DNA of 64,000 nucleotides from CAZNPU01 sp964575335 (GCA_964575335.1 CAZNPU010000003.1:1-64000), one strand, 5' to 3'; positions 35,777 through 44,808 are shown, counted from the stretch's first letter. A program made the numbers and translations. The notes: a model not told the origin generated them from the sequence alone.

Positions 35777-36417
35777 GGGGTCATCTTCTCCTTCGAGCCG
35801 TCCATCAGGCATTCGAGGCGAAACGCGATGGCGTCAGAATCAAGGAACGGTTCACGCCGCGTTTCAATCAGCCTTACCTGATCAAATAACTGGGTCTGTT
35901 CAAGCCGCAGGACGAACTGCGTCACGCTCGTCTGCGATCGTCCCAGGCCCGCTGCATGCAGCGTGAAGCCATGCGCGCCCGGCGGCAATAGGGGATCGTT
36001 TGACGAATTGCCCGCAGGAGTGATGAGCCTGGGCGCAGCAGACTTATTTCGAATCGGCGCGATGGCGCAGCTTCGCAGTACGATTTCCGAATCGGTCAGA
36101 TCGGCCAGCAGCGACAGCAGAACGCTCCAATCCGGCTGCGGCCCAACAGCGTTGTTGGACTCCCACGTCTGCCTGGCCTGCTGCAACTGTGTACGCAGCT
36201 CTTTGATTGTCGATTCTGAACGCTCCAGTTCGCTGCGAGCTGCAGCAACCTGCCGGGTCAGCGCATCATTGTCAAATGCCCAAAGCATTTTGGCGATGAC
36301 GATGACGATAAGAACAATTGCTGCATACGCAGACGACGCGCCAATCCAGAATCGCACCTGCACCCGGCGCCTCCGGGCGTCTCGTCGCGCAACTGGAATG
36401 AGATTGACGCTTGTCAT
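35773..36417 (-). CDS. pilN: PilN/GspL-C-like inner-membrane assembly protein
   Basis: 214 residues from the ATG at 36417. The N-terminal MTSVNLIPVARRDARRRR is the conserved PilN segment that binds PilM (xxNLxP). A membrane helix (AAIVLIVIVIAKMLW) and a coiled coil (ELERSESTIKELRTQLQQAR) follow, then a ferredoxin-like domain. Starts 7 bases after the pilM stop and overlaps pilO by 4 bases. Confidence 0.85.
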   Translation of the reverse strand: MTSVNLIPVARRDARRRRVQVRFWIGASSAYAAIVLIVIVIAKMLWAFDNDALTRQVAAARSELERSESTIKELRTQLQQARQTWESNNAVGPQPDWSVLLSLLADLTDSEIVLRSCAIAPIRNKSAAPRLITPAGNSSNDPLLPPGAHGFTLHAAGLGRSQTSVTQFVLRLEQTQLFDQVRLIETRREPFLDSDAIAFRLECLMDGSKEKMTP

Positions 36418-36424
36418 CGTGCGA

Positions 36425-37486
36425 TCATCCTTCCGGGTGCTGTGCAAGGCCTATCGCCAGCGTCAGTGCAGGCGAGGCGAACGAAGCGGCAACGGGAGCA
36501 ACTGCAACGCCAAGTTGCGCTGGATCGACCACAAGCGACGATATCTCCAGCGATGCGTCGAGCAGTTCGGTCAGGCCCGGCATTGCTGCGCCATCGCCCA
36601 TGATCAGCAGTTGATCGGGAGCTGCTCCGAAACGATGGGTTGCATACGACAGCGAGATGCGCACTTCGCGAACAAGTTCATCGAAATGCGCGGTAATCGC
36701 GCTTTGAGCGTCGGCAACGATAGCATCGGCGGACGCGTCTGATTCACATTTCGGCCGCACCCCCGCAGTCGAGAGGGCATAATCGACAACATCGGTATCA
36801 AGTTTCGTCAGCGAAGCGACAGATTCGTGCAGCGACTTGAGGCCGGCTTCAGCAAGCACGCGCTCGTACACCACTACATTCTGATGCAAAAGCACCAGTA
36901 CGGCTGAATCCCATCGCAAATTGAGCAGCGCAGCCTGCCCTGATTTTGCATGGATATGGCGCTGACACGCCCGGGCCATCGCCCAGCTCTCGATGTCAAG
37001 CGCCACAACGTCAAGTCCCTGTGATTCAAACGCATCAAGCAGCGCGTGCGCATCGGATTGCTCACACCCTGCAGCCATGACCTGCGTTGTGTCGCTGGCT
37101 CGGTTGCGCGCGGGAAGATCCCAGAAGGAAAGTTCAATGCTGCTGGGATCGGTGCGGTGAATGCCCGCCAGTTCAGTGCGGGCGATCTGCGCAAGAGGCG
37201 CGCCGGAACTTGCCGGCGGCAGCTCAAGCACGCTGGTCATCAGTTTTTGGTTCGGTACCGCCAGCACAACGCGATTGCCATGGAAGCCTTGCCGATACAG
37301 CACGTCAATCAGCCGCTGAACTTCAAGAGCGCTGATGTCAGCATTGGGCTGTGCTCGAGAGAATACCGCGGCGGCTTCAATCGTCTGCTGCGCCGGATCG
37401 CCGGCCAGCTGCACGGCTGCGATCGAGCGGCCGTCAACATCGATGCCGATGGAGGTTCGACTGATTCGTCGCAGGCGATTCATCAT
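36425..37486 (-). CDS. pilM: PilM-like actin-fold assembly protein
   Basis: 353 residues; cytoplasmic. The ATPase/actin-like fold is shown by SIGIDVDGRSIAAVQLAG at the N-terminus, VVLAVPNQKLMTSVLELPP near residue 80, VVALDIESWAMARA, and LLIMGDGAAMPGLTELLD near residue 290, in the order seen in PilM. It binds the PilN N-terminus and links the ATPase complex to the periplasmic parts. The ATG at 37486 overlaps the stop of the GspF/PilC gene. Confidence 0.85.
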   Translation of the reverse strand: MMNRLRRISRTSIGIDVDGRSIAAVQLAGDPAQQTIEAAAVFSRAQPNADISALEVQRLIDVLYRQGFHGNRVVLAVPNQKLMTSVLELPPASSGAPLAQIARTELAGIHRTDPSSIELSFWDLPARNRASDTTQVMAAGCEQSDAHALLDAFESQGLDVVALDIESWAMARACQRHIHAKSGQAALLNLRWDSAVLVLLHQNVVVYERVLAEAGLKSLHESVASLTKLDTDVVDYALSTAGVRPKCESDASADAIVADAQSAITAHFDELVREVRISLSYATHRFGAAPDQLLIMGDGAAMPGLTELLDASLEISSLVVDPAQLGVAVAPVAASFASPALTLAIGLAQHPEG

Positions 37487-38709
37487 GCGCCACCTCCGCC
37501 AGCCATTGCGGTCAGATCGAATAACGGCATGAACATGCTCAACGCAACCAGACCCACCAGAAGCCCCAGCACAATCAATATGATCGGTTCGATGATGCTG
37601 GTGAGCGACTTGATGACGACCTCGTTTTCTTCATCAAGAAAATCCGCAATGCTCAGCAGCAGCGGCGCGACCTGGCCGGTCTGTTCGCCGTTGCGTATCG
37701 CTTCGGTGACATAGCTGTTGATAAGCGAACTCCTGGCGAACGCGGAACTGATGTTTTCGCCCTTGGTGACAGCCTCCTCGGCCTGATCAATGAGATCGGC
37801 ATAGCAACTGTTGCCTGTCGCTTCCCTGGTCAGCGCGAGCGCTTCCAGCAGCGGCACATGACTTTCAATCAGAACGCCCAGAACGCGAGCGATGCGCGCT
37901 GTGATGAAGCTTCGCACAATGCGGCCGAACTGCGGCAGGCGGATCACCATGTTGTCCAGCGCGCGCCGGCCGGTTGGGCTGGACAGCCAGATTTTCGCGC
38001 CAATGCCGCCGCCGAGAGCTGTGCCGATTATCACCCACCAGTAGCCGCGCACAAAGTCGCTGATTGCCAGAAGCACCTGCGTGGAAGGCGGCAGGGCGGC
38101 GTCAAGCGTGTCATACAGGCCGGTGAAGCGCGGCAACAGCACGCCGATCATCAAGCCAAGTACGCCGACCGCTACAGTCAGCAGCAGGCATGGATAGGTA
38201 AGCGTGCTGGCAATTGAGCTTCGTACTTTGAGCTGCTGTCGCGTCAGCGCCGCAAGGCGATTGAGCATGGCGTCAAGATTGCCGCCGGATTCACCCGCTG
38301 CGATCAGACTTCGATAGATGGTGTCGAAACACCGGGGATGTTCGCTCATCGCCTCAGCAAGTGTGGAGCCTTCTTCAACCTTTGCGCGAACGTCGCCGAT
38401 GATCGCTTGCCACGTGGCGTCCCGCGCCTGTCGCTCCAGCGCCATCAGGCCCTGCAGCAGCGGCGTGCCGGTGGCTACCAGAACCTGCAACTGGCGGGTG
38501 AACATGGCAAGGTTCTTCAGCCGATGGCGAGGCGTGCGGTCGGCCGTCGCCTTCGCATCAGATGCTTTCGCATGATCCGAAGGCATGATCTCGGTCACGT
38601 ACAGACCCTGTCGGCGCAATCGTTCAGTCGCCTCGTGCGAGTCCGCCGCTTCGATGGTGTCGGTGACGGCCCGGCCGGTACGATCAAAGGCTTGGTAGGC
38701 CAGCTTCAT
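37483..38709 (-). CDS. Type II secretion/type IV pilus platform protein (GspF/PilC)
   Basis: 408 residues. Two T2SSF domains: the first with FTRQLQVLVATGTPLLQGLM, the second with ITARIARVLGVLIESHVPLL and AIRNGEQTGQVAPLL, the conserved G-E-x-x-G box; the first copy has AAGESGGNLDAML. Three membrane helices as expected (near 175-200, 225-245, 380-400). It is the inner-membrane platform rotated by the ATPase. 4-base overlaps with both neighbours. Confidence 0.95.
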   Translation of the reverse strand: MKLAYQAFDRTGRAVTDTIEAADSHEATERLRRQGLYVTEIMPSDHAKASDAKATADRTPRHRLKNLAMFTRQLQVLVATGTPLLQGLMALERQARDATWQAIIGDVRAKVEEGSTLAEAMSEHPRCFDTIYRSLIAAGESGGNLDAMLNRLAALTRQQLKVRSSIASTLTYPCLLLTVAVGVLGLMIGVLLPRFTGLYDTLDAALPPSTQVLLAISDFVRGYWWVIIGTALGGGIGAKIWLSSPTGRRALDNMVIRLPQFGRIVRSFITARIARVLGVLIESHVPLLEALALTREATGNSCYADLIDQAEEAVTKGENISSAFARSSLINSYVTEAIRNGEQTGQVAPLLLSIADFLDEENEVVIKSLTSIIEPIILIVLGLLVGLVALSMFMPLFDLTAMAGGGGA

Positions 38710-40508
38710 GCAGCCTCCTTGCCGGCGACGTCGGCGTCAGTGTCAGTATCAATGTCGGCGAGCGGCGACGTTCGGATCGGCTGCAATGGCTCAGCCTCAT
38801 CTTCGATGTGCGTAGCGCGCAAGACTTCTTCCAGACTGCTCTTGCCCGCAAGCGCGACCAGCACGCCTTCCTCGCGCAGCGTCAATCCGCCGTCGCGCGT
38901 GAACTGGGCTCGCAGTTCATGCGCCGGTATGGCGCGGTGAATCATGCGGCGAAGCTCGCCTGTCACCTCCATGACTTCGTAAATGCCCATTCGCCCCTGG
39001 AAGCCGCTGTCATGACACTGCGGACAGCCCAGGCCCTTGCGAAAGGCCCGGCCGGTTTTGTCTTCCAGTCCGGCATCGCGAAGTACCTGCTCGGTGGGGT
39101 AATACTTTGTGGTGCAGCTTGGGCAGATGGTGCGCACCAGACGCTGGGCCACGACGCCGTTGAGCGCGCTGGAAAGCAGATACGGCTCGATGCTCATGTC
39201 GATAAGCCGCGCTACTGTGCCCGGCGCGTCATTGGTATGCAGCGTGGCGAGCACGAGGTGTCCGGTGAGTGCAGCCTGCACGCCGACGCGCGCGGTTTCC
39301 TCATCGCGAATCTCGCCGATCATGATCACGTCCGGGTCCTGGCGCAATATGCTGCGCAACGCACGGGCGAATGTCATGCCGATGGATGCCTGGACTTGAA
39401 TCTGATTGATCAGATCAAGCTGATACTCAACAGGGTCTTCGACCGTCACAATGTTGAGTTCGGGGCTGCGCAGCAGGTCGAGCGCCGAGTACAGCGTTGT
39501 CGTTTTGCCGCTGCCGGTCGGGCCGGTGACCAGCACAAGGCCGTGCGGCTGCTTGAGCATGCGCTGAAACGCCTGCAGCGATTCTTCGCGAAAGCCCAGG
39601 TTCTCCATGCGCACGTTCAGGTTGGCCTTGTCGAGAATGCGCAAGACAAGCTTTTCGCCCAGAAGCGTGGGCATGCTGGAGACGCGCAGGTCAATCTCGC
39701 GTCCTTCGGCGACGATGCGCACGCGGCCTTCCTGCGGCAGGCGTTTCTCGGCAATGTCCATTTTGCCGATGACTTTCACGCGGCTCACAATGGCAGCGTG
39801 CATTCCCGGCGGAGGCTTCATCAAATCGCGCAGCACGCCGTCGATGCGATAGCGGATGCGCGTGCCTTTTTTGTCCGGCTCAATGTGAATGTCGCTTGCG
39901 CGATCCTTCACCGCAGTGAGCAGCGCGACGTTCACAAGATTGACGATCGGGCTGCCCGCGACAAGATGGTCAAGATCGGTGGCGGGACCGTCGTCAATCG
40001 TTTCGCGTTCGATGACTTCAACATCGGATTCAGCCAGCGACGCCAGAAAGCCGTCGACGTCGATGTCGCCGCCCGCGTATTTCTTGATGTACTCGCAAAT
40101 GTTGGCTTCCAGCGCGAGCACGGGATGAATCTTGCAGCCGGTCAGCGTGCGCAGGCGGTCGATGGTGGGCAGCGATTGCGGCTCGGCCATCGCCACCGTG
40201 AGCGTACCGCGCACCTTGAACATCGGCAGCGCTTTCAGACGCAGCGCTTCCTCTTCGCCGATGAGTTTGATTAGTGACGGGTCAATCAAGCCGTGACGGA
40301 GTTGGCAGCCGCGAATGCCCAGGCAGCGGGCGAGCGTGCGCACGAGCACGGTGCTGCTGATCACACCTTGCTGCAGCAGCATTTCGCCCAGCATCGCGCC
40401 GGTCATGCGCTGCTGCGACAGGGCACGATCGAGCTGCTCCTGCGAGAGCACGCCCTGATCGACCAGCGCTTCGCCGAACCGGATTTTTTGTGGCGGCTTC
40501 GTCGTCAC
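38706..40508 (-). CDS. Type II secretion/type IV pilus assembly ATPase (GspE/PilB) with N-terminal MshEN domain
   Basis: 600 residues. N-terminal MshEN-like domain: RFGEALVDQGVLSQEQLDRA then LSQQ, and a second repeat MLGEMLLQQGVISSTVLVRT; this fold binds c-di-GMP in MshE. ATPase core: Walker A GPTGSGKTTTLYSAL near residue 330, Asp box TVEDPVEYQLD, Walker B DPDVIMIGEIRDEETA and the His box GHLVLATLHTNDA. A tetracysteine zinc site (CPSC...CPQC) follows. The C-terminal tail is Asp/Thr-rich (DIDTDTDADV). Powers fibre assembly. Overlaps the STAS gene by 4 bases. Confidence 0.95.
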   Translation of the reverse strand: MTTKPPQKIRFGEALVDQGVLSQEQLDRALSQQRMTGAMLGEMLLQQGVISSTVLVRTLARCLGIRGCQLRHGLIDPSLIKLIGEEEALRLKALPMFKVRGTLTVAMAEPQSLPTIDRLRTLTGCKIHPVLALEANICEYIKKYAGGDIDVDGFLASLAESDVEVIERETIDDGPATDLDHLVAGSPIVNLVNVALLTAVKDRASDIHIEPDKKGTRIRYRIDGVLRDLMKPPPGMHAAIVSRVKVIGKMDIAEKRLPQEGRVRIVAEGREIDLRVSSMPTLLGEKLVLRILDKANLNVRMENLGFREESLQAFQRMLKQPHGLVLVTGPTGSGKTTTLYSALDLLRSPELNIVTVEDPVEYQLDLINQIQVQASIGMTFARALRSILRQDPDVIMIGEIRDEETARVGVQAALTGHLVLATLHTNDAPGTVARLIDMSIEPYLLSSALNGVVAQRLVRTICPSCTTKYYPTEQVLRDAGLEDKTGRAFRKGLGCPQCHDSGFQGRMGIYEVMEVTGELRRMIHRAIPAHELRAQFTRDGGLTLREEGVLVALAGKSSLEEVLRATHIEDEAEPLQPIRTSPLADIDTDTDADVAGKEAA

Positions 40509-40840
40509 AGGAAACTTCTCACTGCCGTTTGAACGTCCTCAAACTGTTCGAACATCGATGCCAGATCGGTCAGGTCCAGTACTTCGCGCACGGTGTCGTT
40601 GACGCAGCAGAGCTTGAGGGCCTGGCCGGATTTGCTCATCTCGTCGGTGACATCCACCAGCACTTCCAGCCCGCAACTGTCAACGTAGGGAATCGCTGAT
40701 GCATCGAGCACAAGGCGGCCCATCGTTTGGCTGAGTTCTTCCAGCAGCCGCGTGCGCACAGCGTCGGCATCGGTCTGAATGAGCGGGCCTTGCGGTCGCA
40801 GCACCTTTACGGCGCCGTGTCGCTGTTCATGAATTTCCAT
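40505..40840 (-). CDS. STAS-domain protein (anti-sigma-factor-antagonist-like)
   Basis: 111 residues from the ATG at 40840, with GGGGGAGG seven bases upstream. The STAS core RLVLDASAIPYVDSCGLEVL contains the conserved Asp-Ser pair; Ser at the D-S-C-G site is the usual phosphorylation residue in SpoIIAA-like proteins. The start HGAVKVLRPQGPLIQTDADA is typical. Translationally coupled to the pilus ATPase gene, which is unusual. No anti-sigma kinase (RsbW-like) is adjacent. The transmembrane histidine kinase gene upstream is the only kinase nearby. Confidence 0.9.
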   Translation of the reverse strand: MEIHEQRHGAVKVLRPQGPLIQTDADAVRTRLLEELSQTMGRLVLDASAIPYVDSCGLEVLVDVTDEMSKSGQALKLCCVNDTVREVLDLTDLASMFEQFEDVQTAVRSFL

Positions 40841-40957
40841 GGTCAAGCCTCCCCCTCGCAGCGCATCGGCGCGTTCTCGCATCTGAACGCATCGATTGCT
40901 GATGCCGACATTCCATGCCAAAGTCCCGAATCAACCTTCATGGCCTGTGCCCGTTGC

Positions 40958-42802
40958 CTATGCCGCCTGCTTCAAGTTCGGAATCGTGAGAGTGAACGTT
41001 GTGCCCTGATCGATCTGCGATCGCACGGTGATGTCGCCGCGGTGCAGTCGAATGACTTCGCGGGCCAGCGCCAAACCAAGGCCCGAACCGGTAATGTTGG
41101 CGATGCGCTTATCCTTGGAGCGATAGAACTTTTCGAAAACCAGTTCGCACTCCTCTTCATTGATGCCGATGCCGGTGTCGCTGACTTCGACGGAAAGCTG
41201 ATGCTCGTCGGCTTCGACAGTGACGGTGACGGTGCCCTTGGGCGGCGTGTATTTGAGCGCATTGCCGATGAGGTTGTGCAGCGCAAGGGTGATCTTGTCG
41301 CGATCGCCCAGAATCACCGGCAACTTGGGAGGCAGGTTGAAGACAAGCTCGATCTCCCGCTCCTTGGCCTGGGCTTCGTAATCGTCGCGAAGCTCATCGA
41401 AAAGCGTCTCCAGCCGCACATCACTCTGACGAAGTTTGAGCGTGCCGGCTTCGATCTCCGCAACCGAAAGCATGTCGCCGACGATGCGCTCAAGCCGGCG
41501 CGATTCCTGATTAATGACGTTAAGGCACTTGGCCAGCATGGCGCTATCGCGATCACCTTCTTCCAGGGCGCTTTCCGTATACAGGCGAATGTTCGTCAGC
41601 GGCATACGCAGCTCATGCGTCGCCTGAGCAACGAACGCATTTCGAGCTTCTTCAGCCAGGCGCTGCTGCGTGACGTCTTCCACAATCACCATGGCGGCTG
41701 CTGCATCGCCTCGACGCACCGGCCGGATGCCGAAGCGCAGTACGCCGTTGCCTGCTTCTGCGTCCTGACGTATTTCCACCGTGGTTCGACGGCGCAGTGA
41801 CCCGTCAACGACAGCACGCACCGCATTGAGAATGTTTTCATCGCTCACGCAGTCGGCAATTGCGCGGCCGATGAGATCCTCGCGTTTGGCGCGCATGAGC
41901 ACTGCTGCTGCGCCATTGGCGTATCGCACGCGGAGATTTTCGTCGATCAGCAACAGGCCCTGCCACATCGCATCGCATGCGCCTTCGAGATCGCCGCCAC
42001 GGTCGCGCTGCTGGATGCGTGAATCTTCAGCGCGATTGGCGAGAAGCTGCTTATTCAACTGCTCGCGATCGGCAAGCAGTTGGTTCCACGCCTCGGCTTC
42101 GACGCCCATGTCAGGGTTCACCCGCAGCGCTTCGATTGCCTGTTCTCCCTGCTGCATCGCCAGTAGCGCTTCGCCAATTGCGCCAATCGCCCGCAGGCGA
42201 GCGCGCATATGCCGATAGACAAGCAGCAGCGCAACGAATCCGAACGCGCCGATCACTCCCAGGCCGGCCTGCTTTTCCCAAAAACCAGCGGATATAACCG
42301 AGTCGGCAGGGGTCAATTCCAGGTAGGCCGTTCCGCGCCCGGGAATCGTCATGGCGAAGCGGTGCGACAACGAGCCATTTTCCTGATCAGACGACGCTGA
42401 CGGGCCGGGCAATGTGCCAGTCCAGGCAGGGGGCGGCATTTGCGGTGAAATGCGCGACACGTCGGCGTCGGCAACATTGATCCCGTTGCTCAACATGACA
42501 CGGCAGTCATCCAGCCCATACATGCGCGCCGCCTCGGTGATGAGACTGCGCAGACCGGTGATGTCATCGGCAGCCAGAAGCCGCTCGCTCGCCAGCGCGA
42601 GCATCTCGCCGGTGGCGTGAATCTGCTGATCCCGGGCAGCCTGCAGCGAATCGCGCTGCGTCTTCAGCGCCCAACCGGACGCAGCCGCCATCGCGCCAAG
42701 GAGAATCGCTGCCAGCGTCAGCCCCGTTGACGCAATGACCGACTCACCCCGCACAAGCAGTCGTCGGCTGAGGTTGGTCGTCGGGAACGCTATTTTGGCC
42801 AT
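40958..42802 (-). CDS. Transmembrane sensor histidine kinase with PAS domain
   Basis: 614 residues from the ATG at 42802 with GGAGG ten bases upstream. Two membrane helices (about 23-45 and 175-195) enclose a periplasmic sensor region of about 130 residues. Then a HAMP-like linker, a PAS domain (GLLLIDENLRVRYANGAAAV), a HisKA box with the phospho-His in ATHELRMPLTNIRLY, and HATPase motifs N (HNLIGNALKYTP), G1 (SDTGIGI) and G2 (GSGLGLALAREVI). Complete kinase. It lies 117 bases upstream of the STAS gene on the same strand and may control the secretion cluster; no response regulator is in the same operon. Confidence 0.93.
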   Translation of the reverse strand: MAKIAFPTTNLSRRLLVRGESVIASTGLTLAAILLGAMAAASGWALKTQRDSLQAARDQQIHATGEMLALASERLLAADDITGLRSLITEAARMYGLDDCRVMLSNGINVADADVSRISPQMPPPAWTGTLPGPSASSDQENGSLSHRFAMTIPGRGTAYLELTPADSVISAGFWEKQAGLGVIGAFGFVALLLVYRHMRARLRAIGAIGEALLAMQQGEQAIEALRVNPDMGVEAEAWNQLLADREQLNKQLLANRAEDSRIQQRDRGGDLEGACDAMWQGLLLIDENLRVRYANGAAAVLMRAKREDLIGRAIADCVSDENILNAVRAVVDGSLRRRTTVEIRQDAEAGNGVLRFGIRPVRRGDAAAAMVIVEDVTQQRLAEEARNAFVAQATHELRMPLTNIRLYTESALEEGDRDSAMLAKCLNVINQESRRLERIVGDMLSVAEIEAGTLKLRQSDVRLETLFDELRDDYEAQAKEREIELVFNLPPKLPVILGDRDKITLALHNLIGNALKYTPPKGTVTVTVEADEHQLSVEVSDTGIGINEEECELVFEKFYRSKDKRIANITGSGLGLALAREVIRLHRGDITVRSQIDQGTTFTLTIPNLKQAA

Positions 42803-43127
42803 GTCAACAACGCCTCCAATTTGCGCGCATGGCAGGATGAACCTGGGTACGTTCACACGATTTACGAGTGATTTGGCAATGAGTGAACGCGGCCCTGCAT
42901 TGTGTTTCTCGGCATGGTGAGGCGGCTGCTTGATTCCGGTAGCGATAAGGCGATGAAACGACGATGGTTCATCGAGCTTATTGGCAGCATGGAGCACGAT
43001 GGGCTGGTTATCGCGCCACGTTTACAGCAGAAAAAGCCGGATACGCGATACGCGATGAACCAGCCGCAGGCAGTCGTGTTGTGATTCAGGCGGCCGGCCC
43101 ATCAGGATGCGGGTATGATCGCCAAGT
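42803..43127. other. Intergenic region between divergent genes
   Basis: 325 bases holding the promoters of the histidine kinase (minus) and mqnD (plus). No convincing gene. One imperfect long-range inverted repeat is visible: GGCTGGTT at 43002-43009 and AACCAGCC at 43058-43065, possibly an operator or chance. Confidence 0.5.
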
Positions 43128-44048
43128 ATGACAGCAGCGAATGGTCAGATAACCCTGCAGTTGGCGCACAGCCCCGATCCCGATGACGCGTTCATGTGGT
43201 GGCCTTTATTTGAACTGGACGGCCGACCGCCTCGACTGGATACCGGACGATATCGCTTCGTACCTGTGTGCGTGGATATCGAAACGCTGAACCATCAGGC
43301 TGAAACCGCGTTGTTTGAGATCACCGCCATCAGCTGCGCCCAGTATCCTTTTGTGAAGGATCGCTACGCGCTGACAGCCTGTGGCTCGTCGATGGGGGAA
43401 GGTTATGGGCCGAAGCTCGTCTCAAAACAGCCGCTTTCCACCGATGATTTCCATCGCCGCCGCGTCACCGTGGCAGTGCCGGGCACGCGGACTTCAGCAT
43501 TCATGGCAGCCAATTTGATGCTGGGAGTGGGAAGCTTCGAGCATGCGGTGGTGCCGTTTGATCAGATCATTCATCGCGTGGCGGCTGGCGATTTTGATGC
43601 CGGGCTGGTCATTCACGAAGGGCAACTGACGTATCAGCAGGCAGGACTGCACCTGGTGGCTGACCTTGGCGAATGGTGGAGCCGGACGCACAACCTGCCG
43701 CTGCCGTTGGGAGTGAATGCAATTCGCCGCGATTTGGATGATATTCATGGCGAAGGCACGCTCGCCGAAGTGGCTGCGTTGCTGCTTCGCTCGGTCGAGT
43801 ACGCCATGGAGCATCGTGACGAGGGCGTGGCCTATGCCCTTGGATTTGCCCGCGATATGGGGGCGGATTTAGCCGATGAGTTCATTGGTCTGTATGTGAA
43901 CCGTCTAACGCTTGATTTCGGTGATCGAGGCGCAGCAGCGGTTCAAACGTTTTTGGCCGCTGCGCATGAGGCTGGTTTGTCGCCCGATCCGGGCGAGGTG
44001 TGTGCGGTGAAATCCGACGCGCAAGCTGTGCGCAGCCGGTACGGATAA
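43128..44048 (+). CDS. mqnD: 1,4-dihydroxy-6-naphthoate synthase MqnD-like (futalosine menaquinone pathway)
   Basis: 306 residues. The opening LQLAHSPDPDDAFMWWPL is the MqnD signature. VDIETLNHQAETALFEITAISCAQYPFV, GSSMGEGYGPKLVS and VPGTRTSAFMAANLML follow in the order of the periplasmic-binding-like MqnA/MqnD fold. It converts cyclic dehypoxanthine futalosine to the dihydroxynaphthoate. No signal peptide, consistent with a cytoplasmic enzyme. Pairs functionally with UbiE/MenG at 27 kb; other mqn genes are outside the window. Confidence 0.9.
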   Translation: MTAANGQITLQLAHSPDPDDAFMWWPLFELDGRPPRLDTGRYRFVPVCVDIETLNHQAETALFEITAISCAQYPFVKDRYALTACGSSMGEGYGPKLVSKQPLSTDDFHRRRVTVAVPGTRTSAFMAANLMLGVGSFEHAVVPFDQIIHRVAAGDFDAGLVIHEGQLTYQQAGLHLVADLGEWWSRTHNLPLPLGVNAIRRDLDDIHGEGTLAEVAALLLRSVEYAMEHRDEGVAYALGFARDMGADLADEFIGLYVNRLTLDFGDRGAAAVQTFLAAAHEAGLSPDPGEVCAVKSDAQAVRSRYG

Positions 44049-44217
44049 GCCATGTTGTGCTGTATGGAGCGGATATGCTGCAAAGTGTTGCGAGAATATG
44101 AACTTGTCACTTGCGAGCACATGGGTAAGCCCGATAGGCTATAGCAACAGCACGGGCATTATGCGGTGGACTGCAGAAGCGTCCGCCTGTCCAACGGGTC
44201 AACTTGGTATTGTGTGA

Positions 44218-44688
44218 ATGAGTCAGGCTGCATCGCCACAGACAACCCAGGGGTACGCCCCTCCGACGGTCCGTCAATTCAGCGTGTTTCTTGAGAACAA
44301 GGTGGGGAAGCTGCTGGAGTTGGTGCGGATGTTCGATGAGGCGCCGGACGTGCATTTATGTGCGTTCAGCGTGCTGGAGTCATCTGATTACGCCGTGGTG
44401 CGGATCATTCCCAACAACGCCGATGCGGCAAGGGCGCTGCTGCGGCGCAACGGAGCGTCTTTTTCGGAGTTGGACCTGCTGATCGTCGAGCTGTGCGATG
44501 GGCACACGCTTTCAAGCATGTGTCTGTATCTGCTCGGTGCGGAACTGAACATTCGCTTTGCATACCCGCTGATGCTCAGGCCGAACGGCACACCGACGAT
44601 TGCGCTTTCGGTGGACGACCAGCATCTTGCGGGTCAGATTCTTCGGCGCAAGAACTTTCGGCTGCTCGGCGAAGCAGATTTGCCGTAA
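44218..44688 (+). CDS. ACT-domain-like protein of unknown function
   Basis: 156 residues. VRQFSVFLENKVGKLLELVR begins a classical ACT fold (beta1-alpha1). A second ACT-like unit (about 90-155) contains YLLGAELNIRFAYPLMLRPNGTPTIALSVDD and LAGQILRRKNFRLLGEADL. The tandem ACT arrangement is known in amino-acid-sensing regulatory proteins, but no enzyme domain is attached. No clear ribosome binding site precedes the ATG, so it may be leaderless or weakly translated. Ligand unknown. Confidence 0.8.
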   Translation: MSQAASPQTTQGYAPPTVRQFSVFLENKVGKLLELVRMFDEAPDVHLCAFSVLESSDYAVVRIIPNNADAARALLRRNGASFSELDLLIVELCDGHTLSSMCLYLLGAELNIRFAYPLMLRPNGTPTIALSVDDQHLAGQILRRKNFRLLGEADLP

Positions 44689-44774
44689 ACGCTGCGATTA
44701 CTACCGTACACGCCGCACTCGTGCCGGAGGTCAGCGCATTGGCGTGGTCTGTCTGGCGATGATCGCGCATCGCG

Positions 44775-44794
44775 CGGTGCGCATATGCGCACCG
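44775..44794. repeat. 20-base perfect palindrome
   Basis: CGGTGCGCATATGCGCACCG reads the same on both strands. Such a site could bind a dimeric regulator or form a cruciform. It lies 87 bases after the ACT gene and 54 bases before the first helix of the structured region. Confidence 0.85.
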
Positions 44795-44808
44795 GCGCGC
44801 CGCAGCGC

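Noticed and set aside
38808..40274. Long plus-strand open frame (488 codons) opposite the pilus ATPase gene
   Set aside because: It lies entirely antisense to a gene with complete ATPase motifs; the product is His/Ala/Arg-rich without any family pattern.
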